From NCBI RefSeq assembly GCF_900178525.1, contig NZ_FXDJ01000007.1, forward strand, positions 62,001-126,000: a DNA stretch of 64,000 nt, written 5' to 3'. Positions 8,831 through 18,546 of this stretch are shown one piece after another; within the stretch, counting starts at the first letter, position 1; every line of letters begins with the position of its first letter. A program made the position numbers and the translations under genes. The notes under the pieces were generated by a model. It had not been told where the DNA came from. It did no database searches and was given only the letters and a program-made list of their open reading frames with translations. Source of the DNA: Massilibacteroides vaginae. Its GTDB lineage: Bacteria > Bacteroidota > Bacteroidia > Bacteroidales > Tannerellaceae.

Positions 8831-9805
8831 ATGAAAAGCTATAAAACAAAATTACCAATCACGAGTCTGTTGCAACAATATTTGCCAATAGATTATACCG
8901 ATGCCTTTGCTTTTCAAGTTGATACAGAAAAGAGATTATTTGCAGATGACATTATGATTGATTTCTGGACAGTTGTTCCCGAATGGGTTAGTGCCTTATT
9001 CAGGTTAAGAAACATTCTTGTTCGCTCGTTAGGATTGGAAAATGGAAAAAATGGAGCTAATTTATTTGATGAAGTAAAAAAAATTATTCAGACAGATGGA
9101 ATTAATGATATGGTATCCGTGGCAGGTAAAACCGAAAACGAAACAGCAATTTTGCTTAGCGATAAGCATTTGGATGCTTATATGTCCGTATTTGTAGACA
9201 AACAAACTATCACTGCTTCTACTTTGGTTCGTTATCACAATAATCTGGGACGGGTGTATTTTTTCTTCATCCGACCGTTTCATGCAATTGTGGTCAAAGC
9301 TATGCTCAAAAGTACATTAGAAAGAATGACCAAATTCAAAATTAGAGAAGTGTCAAATGCCGACATGGGCGCTCTTAAAGAGCTTTATAAAAACACAATC
9401 TTAATAATAAATCGTAAAGATTATACTTTGGCTGAAATTGAAGATTGGGTCTCATGCGGAGACGATATTCCTCATTGGGAACAACTTATCAAAGAACAAC
9501 ATTATATTCTCGCAGAAAACAACGATAAGGTTGTAGTTGGATTTGGTTCTGTAAATGAGCTTGGGTATATACACACATTGTTTGTGCACAAAGATTTTCA
9601 ACGTCAAGGGATAGCTTCTTTATTGTATGCGCATTTAGAAAATTTTGCGATAGAAAAAAAAGCGGAAAGATTAACCTCAGAAGTCAGTATTACAGCAAAA
9701 CCATTCTTTGAAAGACAAGGTTTTCAGGTAGATGAAGAACAAAAGCGAAAGGCGAATAAATTATGTTTAACTAACTATAAAATGAGCAAATACCTAACTC
9801 GATAA
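8831..9805 (+). CDS. DUF2867-GNAT acetyltransferase fusion
   Basis: The protein has two parts. Residues about 1-170 resemble DUF2867 (DAFAFQVDTEK, a helical middle, then FFFIRPFHAIVVKAML), a small domain seen in lipid- or NAD-associated proteins without a firm function. Residues about 170-320 form a GNAT N-acetyltransferase, with the acetyl-CoA loop FQRQGIASLL preceded by the beta strand LGYIHTLFVHKD, and ending FFERQGF. The frame is open from 8747, but ATG at 8831 (MKSYKTKLP) is preferred because the upstream extension is a low-complexity hydrophobic stretch; ATG at 8825 is an alternative. Substrate unknown. Confidence 0.7.
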   Translation: MKSYKTKLPITSLLQQYLPIDYTDAFAFQVDTEKRLFADDIMIDFWTVVPEWVSALFRLRNILVRSLGLENGKNGANLFDEVKKIIQTDGINDMVSVAGKTENETAILLSDKHLDAYMSVFVDKQTITASTLVRYHNNLGRVYFFFIRPFHAIVVKAMLKSTLERMTKFKIREVSNADMGALKELYKNTILIINRKDYTLAEIEDWVSCGDDIPHWEQLIKEQHYILAENNDKVVVGFGSVNELGYIHTLFVHKDFQRQGIASLLYAHLENFAIEKKAERLTSEVSITAKPFFERQGFQVDEEQKRKANKLCLTNYKMSKYLTR

Positions 9806-9893
9806 TATCCGACATCGATTTAGTCCTGATTAACAGTATCGATCCGAAAACATTGGTTTTGTCAGATCATTTCCTCTGCCCAAAAGCAACAAA

Positions 9894-9940
9894 AAAGCCT
9901 TGCAATCAGTACAAAAACTGGTTTACAAGGCTTTATTTTA
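9894..9940. terminator. Hairpin between DUF2867-GNAT gene and tRNA-Gly
   Basis: AAAGCCTTG (9894-9902) pairs with CAAGGCTTT (9926-9934), and the stem is flanked by A and T runs, so it can serve both converging transcripts. Confidence 0.65.
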
Positions 9941-9942
9941 AG

Positions 9943-10015
9943 AGCGGTAGGCGAGAATCGAACTCGTGACCCTTAGCTTGGGAAGCTAATGCTCTACCAA
10001 CTGAGCTACTACCGC
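9943..10015 (-). tRNA. tRNA-Gly (anticodon CCC)
   Basis: The complement strand folds as a full cloverleaf of 73 nt: acceptor GCGGTAG with CTACCGC, D arm GCTC/GAGC, anticodon stem TTAGC/GCTAA with seven-base loop TTCCCAA (anticodon CCC), T arm ending GTTCGATTC, discriminator T, and no encoded CCA. Confidence 0.93.
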
Positions 10016-10055
10016 AATTGGTTTCGCAAAATTAAGGGATTCTTTTATTTTTTAG

Positions 10056-10063
10056 TAGTTTTG
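10056..10063 (+). promoter_or_regulatory. Promoter -7 element for argB
   Basis: TAGTTTTG matches the Bacteroidetes -7 consensus TAnnTTTG and lies 23 bases before the argB start codon. Confidence 0.55.
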
Positions 10064-10086
10064 CATCAAAAAAACACGCAATTATC

Positions 10087-10860
10087 ATGAATAAAGAGAG
10101 ATTAACACTTATCAAAGTCGGCGGGAAGATTGTTGAAGAGGGGGATTCTTTAAAGGATTTACTAAACGACTTTTCTAAAATAAAGGGACACAAAGTATTA
10201 GTGCATGGCGGCGGAAGATCGGCCACTAAAATTGCCGAACAGTTAGGCATTGAAACTAAAATGATAAACGGCCGGCGCATTACGGATGAAGCCATGTTGA
10301 AAGTCGTGACCATGGTTTATGGTGGATTGGTTAACAAAACGATAGTTGCTCAACTTCAGGCTTTAGGGATACAGGCACTCGGACTTACCGGGGCCGATCT
10401 GAACTTTATGTTGTCCGAAAAACGTAAGGTGGTCGATATTGATTATGGTTTTGCCGGGGATGTAAGAAAGGTGAATGCCGCCCTTCTTTCTAAATTTATC
10501 AAAGAGGATATTGTTCCTGTTCTTGCACCGTTAACGCATGACGGACAAGGGGGAATGCTCAATACAAACGCGGATACGATTGCCGGAGAAGCAGCCAAAG
10601 CACTTTCAGAATATTTCGATGTAACTCTGATTTATTGTTTTGAGAAAAAAGGCGTTCTGATGTCGGAGACAGATGACGAAAGCGTTATTCCGGTATTGGA
10701 TGAAGCTTTGTTTAAGGAATATGTTGATAAAGGTATTATTCAGGGAGGTATGATTCCTAAGTTAGTAAACGCCTTTGAAGCTATAAATGCCGGCGTGAAA
10801 GAGGTAATCATCACGCAGGCTTCTGAAATACATACAGGAAACGGAACGAAGGTGCTTTAA
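10087..10860 (+). CDS. argB: Acetylglutamate kinase
   Basis: The 257-residue amino-acid kinase phosphorylates N-acetylglutamate (in some Bacteroidetes, N-succinylglutamate) in arginine synthesis in the cytoplasm. Landmarks are the N-terminal KVGGKIVEE, the glycine loop HGGGRSATKIAEQLG near residues 41-55, NGRRITDEAML near 60-71, and NTNADTIAGEAAKAL near 156-170. It stands alone here with its own promoter; no other arg gene is adjacent. Confidence 0.92.
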   Translation: MNKERLTLIKVGGKIVEEGDSLKDLLNDFSKIKGHKVLVHGGGRSATKIAEQLGIETKMINGRRITDEAMLKVVTMVYGGLVNKTIVAQLQALGIQALGLTGADLNFMLSEKRKVVDIDYGFAGDVRKVNAALLSKFIKEDIVPVLAPLTHDGQGGMLNTNADTIAGEAAKALSEYFDVTLIYCFEKKGVLMSETDDESVIPVLDEALFKEYVDKGIIQGGMIPKLVNAFEAINAGVKEVIITQASEIHTGNGTKVL

Positions 10861-10883
10861 AAAAAACTACACTCCTATCTTAT

Positions 10884-11840
10884 TCAGCTTGTATGCGAGA
10901 AACGATCAGCGTTTACTTTCATGCAAGCTTCACAACAGCAACCTTGCATCGCTGCAGCACAAGCTTCGCATTGAATGAACAATTTATGACAGGTATCATT
11001 TTTGCAGTTTGTATGCGTATCGCATGATGTTCCACATTGGTGGCAATGTGCAATCACATCACTCGTTATGCGTTCGCCCAATCTATTATCGAAAACAAAG
11101 TTTTTCCCGATAAATTTAGACGATAGTCCCAAAGATTTTATCTGACGGGCATAGTTTATGATACCACCTTCCAACTGATATACTTGTTTAAACCCTCTGT
11201 GCTTGAAATACGCGCTTGCCTTTTCACAGCGAATTCCTCCGGTGCAATACATCAGTATTTTTTTATCATTCTTATGTGCCGCCAATTCATCATGAATAAT
11301 GGGAAGTGATTCACGAAAAGTTTCTACCTGAGGCGTAATCGCACCAATAAAATGTCCTATCTCACTTTCGTAATGATTCCGCATATCAACCACCACTACA
11401 TCCGGATCATCCATCATTTTATTAAAATCGTTGGCATTAAGGTGAGTACCGTAATTGGAAGGGTCAAAGGTGGAATCGTTTAATCCGTCGGCAACGATTT
11501 TATTTCGAACTTTAATGGTGAGTTTCAAAAAAGATTTGTCGGCCTGCTCTATTGCAATGTTAAGTCGGATATCTTTCATGAACGGATAGGTGTCGAGAAA
11601 CGATTTAAACTCATCAAGCTTAATTGCAGGCAGTGATAATTGCGCGTTGATGCCTTCGAAAGCAACATAGATCCGTCCTAATACATCTAAGCTATTCCAT
11701 TTGAGAAACAACTCATCTCTGAATTTCCGGGGATCTTCTATTTTTGCATACGTGTAGAATGAAAGAGTTATCCTGTCTACACCTGCTTTATCAATAAGAT
11801 CTGCTCTTTCTTTAGTGCTTAAAGTGTTATATAATTGCAT
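10884..11840 (-). CDS. trhO: Oxygen-dependent tRNA uridine(34) hydroxylase, rhodanese type
   Basis: This 318-residue protein matches the YceA/TrhO family, which hydroxylates wobble uridine 34 of certain tRNAs. It has an N-terminal acylphosphatase-like domain (about residues 15-110), a rhodanese domain with active-site loop YCTGGIRCEKA near residue 200, and a C-terminal Cys/His cluster (HCHQCGTSC, CKNDTC, CEAC, CCCEAC) that probably binds zinc. It converges with argB, with 23 bases between the stops. Confidence 0.88.
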   Translation of the reverse strand: MQLYNTLSTKERADLIDKAGVDRITLSFYTYAKIEDPRKFRDELFLKWNSLDVLGRIYVAFEGINAQLSLPAIKLDEFKSFLDTYPFMKDIRLNIAIEQADKSFLKLTIKVRNKIVADGLNDSTFDPSNYGTHLNANDFNKMMDDPDVVVVDMRNHYESEIGHFIGAITPQVETFRESLPIIHDELAAHKNDKKILMYCTGGIRCEKASAYFKHRGFKQVYQLEGGIINYARQIKSLGLSSKFIGKNFVFDNRLGERITSDVIAHCHQCGTSCDTHTNCKNDTCHKLFIQCEACAAAMQGCCCEACMKVNADRFSHTS

Positions 11841-11978
11841 TTATATACTTGTTTTTAAATAAAACGAGTTCAAAATTATTTCAAGCACTTAAAGAAAAAG
11901 CAGATTCCTGATAGATTTAATCTATTGTACAGAACACATTTGTCTATAAAACAATAAACTATCCCTGAAAATTCTGAT

Positions 11979-13277
11979 TTATTTATTCATGTGATGTTCC
12001 TTAATATAAAGGTCGAAATTATCACTACCGGCACTTTCCTGGTAAATAACCAAACCAAAGTCGCCAACTACAGAAACCAGGTGATTTACAATTTCGGCAA
12101 CAATAATTTCATACTCCGCCCATACCGTTGTGTTAGTAAAAGAATATAATTCGACAGGAAGTCCCTGAGTTGTAGATTGGAGTTCTCTGGCTAATAGCGT
12201 AAGATCATTGCTTATTTTAGGATGCTGGCGAAGATAGCTTATACAATATTGTATATACAAGTCAATATTTGTAATTGCATTTATGCCTGCCATAAAACGT
12301 TCGTTTGGTTTTATTTCTGTTACGCCGTCTGTTTGTTTTGATTCAATATATTTTTTGAGCGCATCATTTTTTTTGAATTTTTCCAATTCTTCATTTGTCA
12401 TGAAACGCACACAATCGTATCTGAAATGAAAAACACGTTTAAAACGCCTTCCTCCTGCTTCTTTCATACCTCTCCAGTTCTGAAAAGAATCCGAAATAAG
12501 AGAATAAGTGGGTATTGTTGTGATTGTTTTATCAAAGTTTCTGACTTTAACTGTAGTCAGATTTATCTCTTCAATATCACCATCAGCTCCATATTTATTC
12601 ATTGTAATCCAGTCTCCAATGCGTACCATATCATTAGTAGAAATCTGAATACTACCTACAAATCCCATAATCGTATCCTTAAACATTAATAATAGTACAG
12701 CAGAGGCTGCTCCCATTGCGGCAAAGAATGCTGTTGCTGATTTTCCGGTAAGAATAGCGTAAATGGCTACAGCTCCAAACAGAAAAAAGACAATTTGTAT
12801 AACCTGATAATAGCTTTTCATCGGTTTGTTTTTAAATGCCGGTTTTTCTTCCAGCACATTACCAAACGAACGGATTAACGACATGATTGTCCATATAACC
12901 ATAAACACCATATAAACATCAACAAGTTTATACATGGGGCTTACAAATGATTTAAAGTCATAAAAAACGACAGGAATACTTGTTCGAACAAATGTGTAGG
13001 GAACTACTAACGCAAGGTAATGAGGTAACTTATTCGCTATAGTATGATTAAAAAATGAGAGATTAGTGACTTTTGCTATACGTCTGAAAATATACGCCAG
13101 TAAACGCTTTACAAGATATTGTAAGATAAAAACAACACCTATAACCAGTATCAGTAGAATAATTATTTTAATGTAAGCTATCCAGATGTGAGGCAACCCC
13201 CAATTTGTTAATAAACTGTCCATCCACACCGCGATAGAGTCGGTTAACGACCCATAAGATTGATCTAATTCTTCCAT
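11979..13277 (-). CDS. Mechanosensitive ion channel, MscS superfamily (YbdG-like)
   Basis: The 432-residue inner membrane protein has about five N-terminal membrane helices. The pore-lining region is near residues 185-210 (AAMGAASAVLLLMFKDTIMGFVGS), and a beta domain follows with MVRIGDWITMNKYGADGDIEEI. The long C-terminal domain (FHFRYDCVRFMTNEELEKFKK onward) is the insertion typical of YbdG-type small-conductance channels. It protects against osmotic downshock. It shares orientation with the GNAT gene 19 bases upstream. Confidence 0.85.
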   Translation of the reverse strand: MEELDQSYGSLTDSIAVWMDSLLTNWGLPHIWIAYIKIIILLILVIGVVFILQYLVKRLLAYIFRRIAKVTNLSFFNHTIANKLPHYLALVVPYTFVRTSIPVVFYDFKSFVSPMYKLVDVYMVFMVIWTIMSLIRSFGNVLEEKPAFKNKPMKSYYQVIQIVFFLFGAVAIYAILTGKSATAFFAAMGAASAVLLLMFKDTIMGFVGSIQISTNDMVRIGDWITMNKYGADGDIEEINLTTVKVRNFDKTITTIPTYSLISDSFQNWRGMKEAGGRRFKRVFHFRYDCVRFMTNEELEKFKKNDALKKYIESKQTDGVTEIKPNERFMAGINAITNIDLYIQYCISYLRQHPKISNDLTLLARELQSTTQGLPVELYSFTNTTVWAEYEIIVAEIVNHLVSVVGDFGLVIYQESAGSDNFDLYIKEHHMNK

Positions 13278-13296
13278 TTTTTCTATTTTTATGAAA

Positions 13297-13797
13297 TTAC
13301 AAAACCTCTAAATTCATAATATAATCGTTCATATAAAATCCGTTTCCTATAGCATGATCTCGGGTAGCAACCTCTTTAAAGCCGATATGTTTATAGAAGC
13401 CAACAGCTTTATTGTCTCGGTTTACAAATAACTCTATGGTAAATGGCGCAATATAGTTTTTTTTCAGATAAGCTATTCCCTCTTCCACTAAATATCGTCC
13501 GATTCCTTTTCCATGCAATGAAGGTAGTGTATAAATTTTCTGAAAGTTAAACAACTTTTCAGCTTTCTGCTCTATTGAAAGGTAACCAACAGCAACGTCA
13601 TCTAACCGGACAACAAAAAAACGATGACCGGCTTCTGTCATTTGCTGATGAAGGCTCTCTAAAGAATACATCATCTCGAACATATAATTCAACTGCTCCG
13701 TTGACAATATATGTTTATAGGTATCACTCCATATTTGTGAAGCTAATTCGCGGATAAGCGGTGCTTCATCAACATTTATACTTTTAAAAGAGAACAT
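13297..13797 (-). CDS. GNAT family N-acetyltransferase
   Basis: The 166-residue protein is a single GNAT domain. The acetyl-CoA pyrophosphate loop is LHGKGIGRYLVEE (about residues 94-106), preceded by FQKIYTLPS and followed by NKAVGFYKHIGFK. It is probably co-transcribed with the mechanosensitive channel. Substrate unknown. Confidence 0.8.
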   Translation of the reverse strand: MFSFKSINVDEAPLIRELASQIWSDTYKHILSTEQLNYMFEMMYSLESLHQQMTEAGHRFFVVRLDDVAVGYLSIEQKAEKLFNFQKIYTLPSLHGKGIGRYLVEEGIAYLKKNYIAPFTIELFVNRDNKAVGFYKHIGFKEVATRDHAIGNGFYMNDYIMNLEVL

Positions 13798-13897
13798 AAT
13801 AGAATTAATTTAGACCAACAAAGATAATTATTTATAGAAGAATTGATCTTTTTAGCTACATTTCACATTTATTTTTAGTGTCTTTCAGTTAAAATAA

Positions 13898-13905
13898 TAA
13901 CTTTG
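13898..13905 (+). promoter_or_regulatory. Promoter -7 element of the V-ATPase operon
   Basis: TAACTTTG (13898-13905) fits TAnnTTTG and lies 43 bases upstream of the first V-ATPase gene, at the divergent junction with the GNAT gene. Confidence 0.6.
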
Positions 13906-13948
13906 TAGGCGTTTGCTAACAGCTAATAACTAAAATATATATACTGAA

Positions 13949-14545
13949 ATGGATAATAAGATTCATGAACTAACCGAAAAAATCTATCTGGAAGGAATAG
14001 AGAAAGGAAATCAAGATGCTGCAAAAATCATTGCAGACGCCAATGCAAAAAAAGAAGGTATAATCGCTGATGCCGAAGTTGAAGCTAAACGAATTATCGC
14101 AAATGCGGAAAAACAGGCGCAGGATATTAAGAAGAACACAGATTCGGAACTACAAATTGCGGCAACTCAAGTTATTGATTCTTTAAAGAAAGAAGTGACT
14201 AACCTTCTTACCGGAGCAATCGTTGATGCGAATATAAAGCCGGTCGTAACCGACACACCATTCATGCAGAAAACAATCCTTGAGATGGCAAACTCATGGG
14301 CTAAAAATGAATCTTTTATTATTCAAACAAGCAAAGCTGAAGAACTTCAAGCCTATTTTGAAGGAAACGCTAAAGAATTGCTTAATAAGGGTGTGAAAAT
14401 AGAAAAGGTTAACGGCAAGGAAACTTCTTTTACGATTCAGCCTGTTGACGGCTCTTATAAAGTTAATTTTGGAGAAGAAGAATTTACCCTATTTTTCAAA
14501 GAACTTCTACGCCCGTTATTAGTAGAAAAATTATTTAAAAAATGA
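13949..14545 (+). CDS. atpE: V-type ATP synthase/ATPase subunit E
   Basis: The 198-residue peripheral-stalk subunit has a long alpha-helical, Ala/Lys/Glu-rich N-terminal half (about residues 15-75, coiled-coil-like), then a globular C-terminal half ending in LLRPLLVEKLFKK. It links the catalytic head to the membrane part of the rotary enzyme. First gene of the operon; its stop overlaps the next start (ATGA). Confidence 0.85.
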   Translation: MDNKIHELTEKIYLEGIEKGNQDAAKIIADANAKKEGIIADAEVEAKRIIANAEKQAQDIKKNTDSELQIAATQVIDSLKKEVTNLLTGAIVDANIKPVVTDTPFMQKTILEMANSWAKNESFIIQTSKAEELQAYFEGNAKELLNKGVKIEKVNGKETSFTIQPVDGSYKVNFGEEEFTLFFKELLRPLLVEKLFKK

Positions 14546-15456
14546 GCAAATATCATTGCCTGATAGCAGGACTTCCTGATATTAAGTTGGATGATAGCAA
14601 GCAAGTATTTTCCGTGCTCAGTTTCAAGGAAGAAGTTTATAAACTTCTGTCTCGCGGGGATAAGAAACTTATAAACCTGTTCTTCTTGAAATATGACAAC
14701 CAGAATGTGCTTCGCTGGCTTAAAAATCCGTTGGAAAGCGACACTTCGGTATTGGATGACCGGGGCACGATTTCTCCTGAATTATTTATGGAGCTGATTG
14801 AGGCTTTTAAAGAAGGAGAAAAAATAAAGAATAACATCCCTTCTTATATGATAGATTTTCTGAAGGCTTATGCCAAAGAAAATCAGGAGTCAGAAGAGGA
14901 ACAGGATACGAATGACGAAGAAGAGACCGAAAGTTCTCCTCTTTCCTTAGACGACCAATTGACTGTTCTTTATTATAATTATGCGATAAAATGCAGTAAT
15001 AAGTTTTTCTCGACTTGGTTTGAGTTGAATCTTAACATAAAGAACATACTCACGGCCGTTACCTGTCGCAAATACAAACTTGACATTCTACAATATATTA
15101 TAGGGGATAACGCCGTTGCTGAAAATTTACGCACATCAACAGCCAGAGATTTTAATCTGAGTGATGATGTAGATTATCTTCCCGAACTACTGCGTTTGGC
15201 CGAAGAAACAGACCTTGTTTCACGTGAAAAGAGAATCGATGTATTAAAGTGGGAATGGCTGGACGACAATACGATCTTTAAAGTGTTTGGCATTGAAAGT
15301 GTATTCGCTTATTTATTAAAGATCGAAATGATTGAACGATGGACTAATCTGGATAGAGAAACTGGAGAAGCTACTTTCAGAGAGTTGATCGGCGCCTTGA
15401 AAAAAGAAAGCGGTACGGTACTGAATGAGTTTAAAAAGAAGAACAATAAAATATAA
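14542..15456 (+). CDS. DUF2764 protein of the V-type ATPase operon
   Basis: The 304-residue cytoplasmic protein begins MSKYHCLIAGLPDI, matching DUF2764, found inside Bacteroidetes and spirochaete V-ATPase operons. It is mostly helical, with an acidic spacer near residues 115-135. The operon has no recognisable subunit C, and this gene holds the position and approximate size of one (central-stalk socket), so a subunit C role is my inference. It overlaps atpE by four bases and ends two bases before the A subunit gene. Confidence 0.8.
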   Translation: MSKYHCLIAGLPDIKLDDSKQVFSVLSFKEEVYKLLSRGDKKLINLFFLKYDNQNVLRWLKNPLESDTSVLDDRGTISPELFMELIEAFKEGEKIKNNIPSYMIDFLKAYAKENQESEEEQDTNDEEETESSPLSLDDQLTVLYYNYAIKCSNKFFSTWFELNLNIKNILTAVTCRKYKLDILQYIIGDNAVAENLRTSTARDFNLSDDVDYLPELLRLAEETDLVSREKRIDVLKWEWLDDNTIFKVFGIESVFAYLLKIEMIERWTNLDRETGEATFRELIGALKKESGTVLNEFKKKNNKI

Positions 15457-15458
15457 TT

Positions 15459-17216
15459 ATGGCTACGAAAGGAATTGTAAAAGGAATCGTGTCCAATCTG
15501 GTGACCTTAGAGGTAAATGGACCGGTTTCTCAAAATGAAATCTGTTATATCTCTGTTGGAGGCGTGAAGCTTATGGCAGAGGTTATCAAGGTTATCGGAG
15601 CTGAAGCCTTTGTGCAGGTGTTTGAAAGTACACGTGGCATGAGAGTTGGCGATGAGGCCGAATTTGCCGGGTATATGCTTGAAGTAACCCTTGGCCCCGG
15701 AATGTTGTCCCGAAATTATGATGGGTTACAAAATGACCTGGATAAAATGGAAGGTACCTTCCTCAAACGTGGTGACTACACATACCCTCTAAACGAAGAT
15801 GCCAAATGGCAGTTTAAACCCTTGGCTAAAGCCGGTGATGTAGTTCAGGCCGGTGATTGGCTTGGTGAAGTGGATGAAAACTTTCAACCACATAAAATTA
15901 TGGTTCCTTTCAAATTTGAGGGTAATTACACCATCAAATCGGTTGTTGCCGAAGGAGAATATACCATAAATGATACGATTGCGGTTTTAATCGATGAAAA
16001 AGGGAATGAGGCGGCAGTTAATATGATTCAGAAATGGCCGGTTAAACGTGCCGTTACCTGTTATCAATCTAAACCCCGTCCTTATAAACTATTAGAAACC
16101 GGCGTGCGAACTATTGATACGGTAAATCCAATTGTAGAAGGAGGAACCGGTTTTATCCCCGGTCCTTTCGGTACAGGAAAAACAGTATTGCAGCATGCTA
16201 TCTCCAAACAGGCTGAAGCCGATATTGTGATTATAGCAGCTTGTGGTGAACGTGCCAATGAGGTTGTGGAAATTTTCTCGGAATTCCCTCACCTTATCGA
16301 CCCACATACCGGTCGTAAATTGATGGAACGTACGATTATTATCGCAAATACATCAAACATGCCTGTAGCGGCTCGTGAAGCTTCTGTTTATACGGCTATG
16401 ACAATCGCCGAATATTATCGAAGCATGGGTTTGAAGGTTTTGCTTATGGCAGACTCTACTTCACGTTGGGCGCAAGCGTTACGTGAAATGTCCAATCGAT
16501 TGGAGGAACTCCCCGGACCGGATGCTTTCCCCATGGACCTTTCTGCTATCGTTGCTAACTTCTATGCTCGCGCCGGTTATACTGAGTTAAGAAATGGGGC
16601 TTCGGGTTCTGTAACTTTTATCGGAACTGTATCTCCTGCCGGTGGTAACCTGAAAGAGCCTGTTACTGAAAACACGAAGAAAGTAGCCCGTTGTTTTTAT
16701 GCACTTGAACAAGAACGTGCCGACCGTAAACGTTATCCGGCCGTAAATCCGATTGATAGTTATTCCAAATATTTAGAATATCCCGAATTTCAGGATTATA
16801 TTGCTGATCATATTTCACCGACATGGATCGAGAAGGTAAATGAAATCAAAACACGTTTATTACGTGGTAAAGAAATTTCTGAACAGATCAATATTCTTGG
16901 TGACGATGGTGTGCCTGTAGATTATCATGTTATACTATGGAAGTCTGAGCTCATAGATTTTGTTATTCTCCAGCAGGATGCATTTGACAGTATTGACTCG
17001 GTAACTCCTTTAGATCGTCAGGAGTTTATGTTAAATCGCATCATTGATATTTGTCATTCGGAATTTTCATTTGAAAATTTCCTTGAAGTAACCGATTATT
17101 TCAGAAAACTGATCAATGTGCTCAAACAGATGAATTATTCGGAATATGAAAGTGATAAATTCAATGCATTCAATGTAGAATTGGATGAATTACTGAAGGA
17201 ACGAATCGTTAAATAA
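15459..17216 (+). CDS. atpA: V-type ATPase catalytic subunit A
   Basis: The 585-residue nucleotide-binding subunit has the Walker A loop GPFGTGKTVLQ near residue 230, as in V/A-type catalytic subunits, the catalytic-glutamate region CGERANEVVEI, Walker B VLLMADSTSRWAQALREMSN, and the non-homologous insertion near residues 115-200. It forms the alternating A3B3 head. Normal length. Confidence 0.96.
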   Translation: MATKGIVKGIVSNLVTLEVNGPVSQNEICYISVGGVKLMAEVIKVIGAEAFVQVFESTRGMRVGDEAEFAGYMLEVTLGPGMLSRNYDGLQNDLDKMEGTFLKRGDYTYPLNEDAKWQFKPLAKAGDVVQAGDWLGEVDENFQPHKIMVPFKFEGNYTIKSVVAEGEYTINDTIAVLIDEKGNEAAVNMIQKWPVKRAVTCYQSKPRPYKLLETGVRTIDTVNPIVEGGTGFIPGPFGTGKTVLQHAISKQAEADIVIIAACGERANEVVEIFSEFPHLIDPHTGRKLMERTIIIANTSNMPVAAREASVYTAMTIAEYYRSMGLKVLLMADSTSRWAQALREMSNRLEELPGPDAFPMDLSAIVANFYARAGYTELRNGASGSVTFIGTVSPAGGNLKEPVTENTKKVARCFYALEQERADRKRYPAVNPIDSYSKYLEYPEFQDYIADHISPTWIEKVNEIKTRLLRGKEISEQINILGDDGVPVDYHVILWKSELIDFVILQQDAFDSIDSVTPLDRQEFMLNRIIDICHSEFSFENFLEVTDYFRKLINVLKQMNYSEYESDKFNAFNVELDELLKERIVK

Positions 17217-17223
17217 GTAAGAT

Positions 17224-18543
17224 ATGGCAACAAAAGCATTTCAAAAAATATATACGAAAATTACGCAGATCACTAAAGCTACCTGTTCATTGAAGGCAAC
17301 AGGTGTAGGCTATGATGAACTGGCTTCCGTAGATGGAAAGTTAGCTCAGGTGGTAAAGATCATTGGAGATGAAGTTACACTTCAGGTCTTTTCCGGAACT
17401 GAAGGTGTACGTACCAATGCTGAAGTTATTTTCATGGGTAAAGCTCCTTCGCTGAAGGTGAGCGATCAATTAGCCGGACGTTTCTTTAACGCCTATGGTG
17501 ATCCGATTGATGGAGGTTCAGCACCCGACGGCGAGGAAGTAGAGATCGGTGGTCCGTCTGTAAATCCCGTACGTCGTAAGCAACCATCTGAGCTTATTGC
17601 TACAGGTATTGCGGGTATCGACCTGAACAACACGCTGGTGACAGGACAAAAGATTCCTTTCTTTGCAGATCCGGATCAGCCCTTTAACCAGGTTATGGCA
17701 CTTGTAGCCCTACGTGCGCAATCAGACAAGATTATTCTTGGAGGTATGGGTATGACAAATGACGACTACCTGTTCTTTAAGAACACATTTACAAACGCCG
17801 GAGCGTTGGATCGTATAGTTAGTTTCATCAATACAACCGAAGACCCATCGGTTGAACGAGTATTGATCCCTGATATGGCTCTGACAGCTGCTGAATATTT
17901 TGCGGTTGCACGAAATGAAAAAGTACTCGTATTGTTGACAGACATGACAAACTACGCCGATGCTCTTTCAATCGTATCAAACCGTATGGATCAGATCCCT
18001 TCGAAAGATTCCATGCCGGGTTCTTTGTATTCAGACTTAGCTAAAATATATGAAAAAGCAGTGCAATTCCCCGAAGGAGGTTCGATCACTATTATTGCTG
18101 TGACTACACTTTCCGGAGGTGATATTACACATGCTGTTCCGGATAATACCGGATATATTACGGAAGGTCAGCTTTATCTTCGTCGTGACAGCGACATCGG
18201 TAAAGTAATTGTGGATCCATTCCGTAGTTTGTCTCGTCTGAAACAGCTTGTAACAGGAACAAAAACACGTGAAGATCATCCGCAAATCATGAATGCGGCG
18301 GTACGTTTGTATGCCGATGCAGCCAATGCAAAGACAAAAATGGAAAACGGTTTCGACCTGACAGATTACGACAATCGTACTTTATCCTTCGCGAAAGAAT
18401 ATTCCGACAAATTATTGGCTATTGATGTAAACTTAGATACAACGGAGATGCTTGACGTAGCTTGGAATTTGCTTTCCACTTACTTCTCCCCTACTGAAGT
18501 GAACATCAAACAATCTTTAATTGATCAATACTGGAAGAAATAA
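17224..18543 (+). CDS. atpB: V-type ATPase subunit B
   Basis: This 439-residue regulatory/non-catalytic head subunit lacks a Walker A loop at the equivalent position, as expected, and retains VLLTDMTNYADALSIVSNRMDQIPS and the family start region. It alternates with subunit A in the head. Seven bases separate it from atpA. Confidence 0.95.
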   Translation: MATKAFQKIYTKITQITKATCSLKATGVGYDELASVDGKLAQVVKIIGDEVTLQVFSGTEGVRTNAEVIFMGKAPSLKVSDQLAGRFFNAYGDPIDGGSAPDGEEVEIGGPSVNPVRRKQPSELIATGIAGIDLNNTLVTGQKIPFFADPDQPFNQVMALVALRAQSDKIILGGMGMTNDDYLFFKNTFTNAGALDRIVSFINTTEDPSVERVLIPDMALTAAEYFAVARNEKVLVLLTDMTNYADALSIVSNRMDQIPSKDSMPGSLYSDLAKIYEKAVQFPEGGSITIIAVTTLSGGDITHAVPDNTGYITEGQLYLRRDSDIGKVIVDPFRSLSRLKQLVTGTKTREDHPQIMNAAVRLYADAANAKTKMENGFDLTDYDNRTLSFAKEYSDKLLAIDVNLDTTEMLDVAWNLLSTYFSPTEVNIKQSLIDQYWKK

Positions 18544-18546
18544 TTT

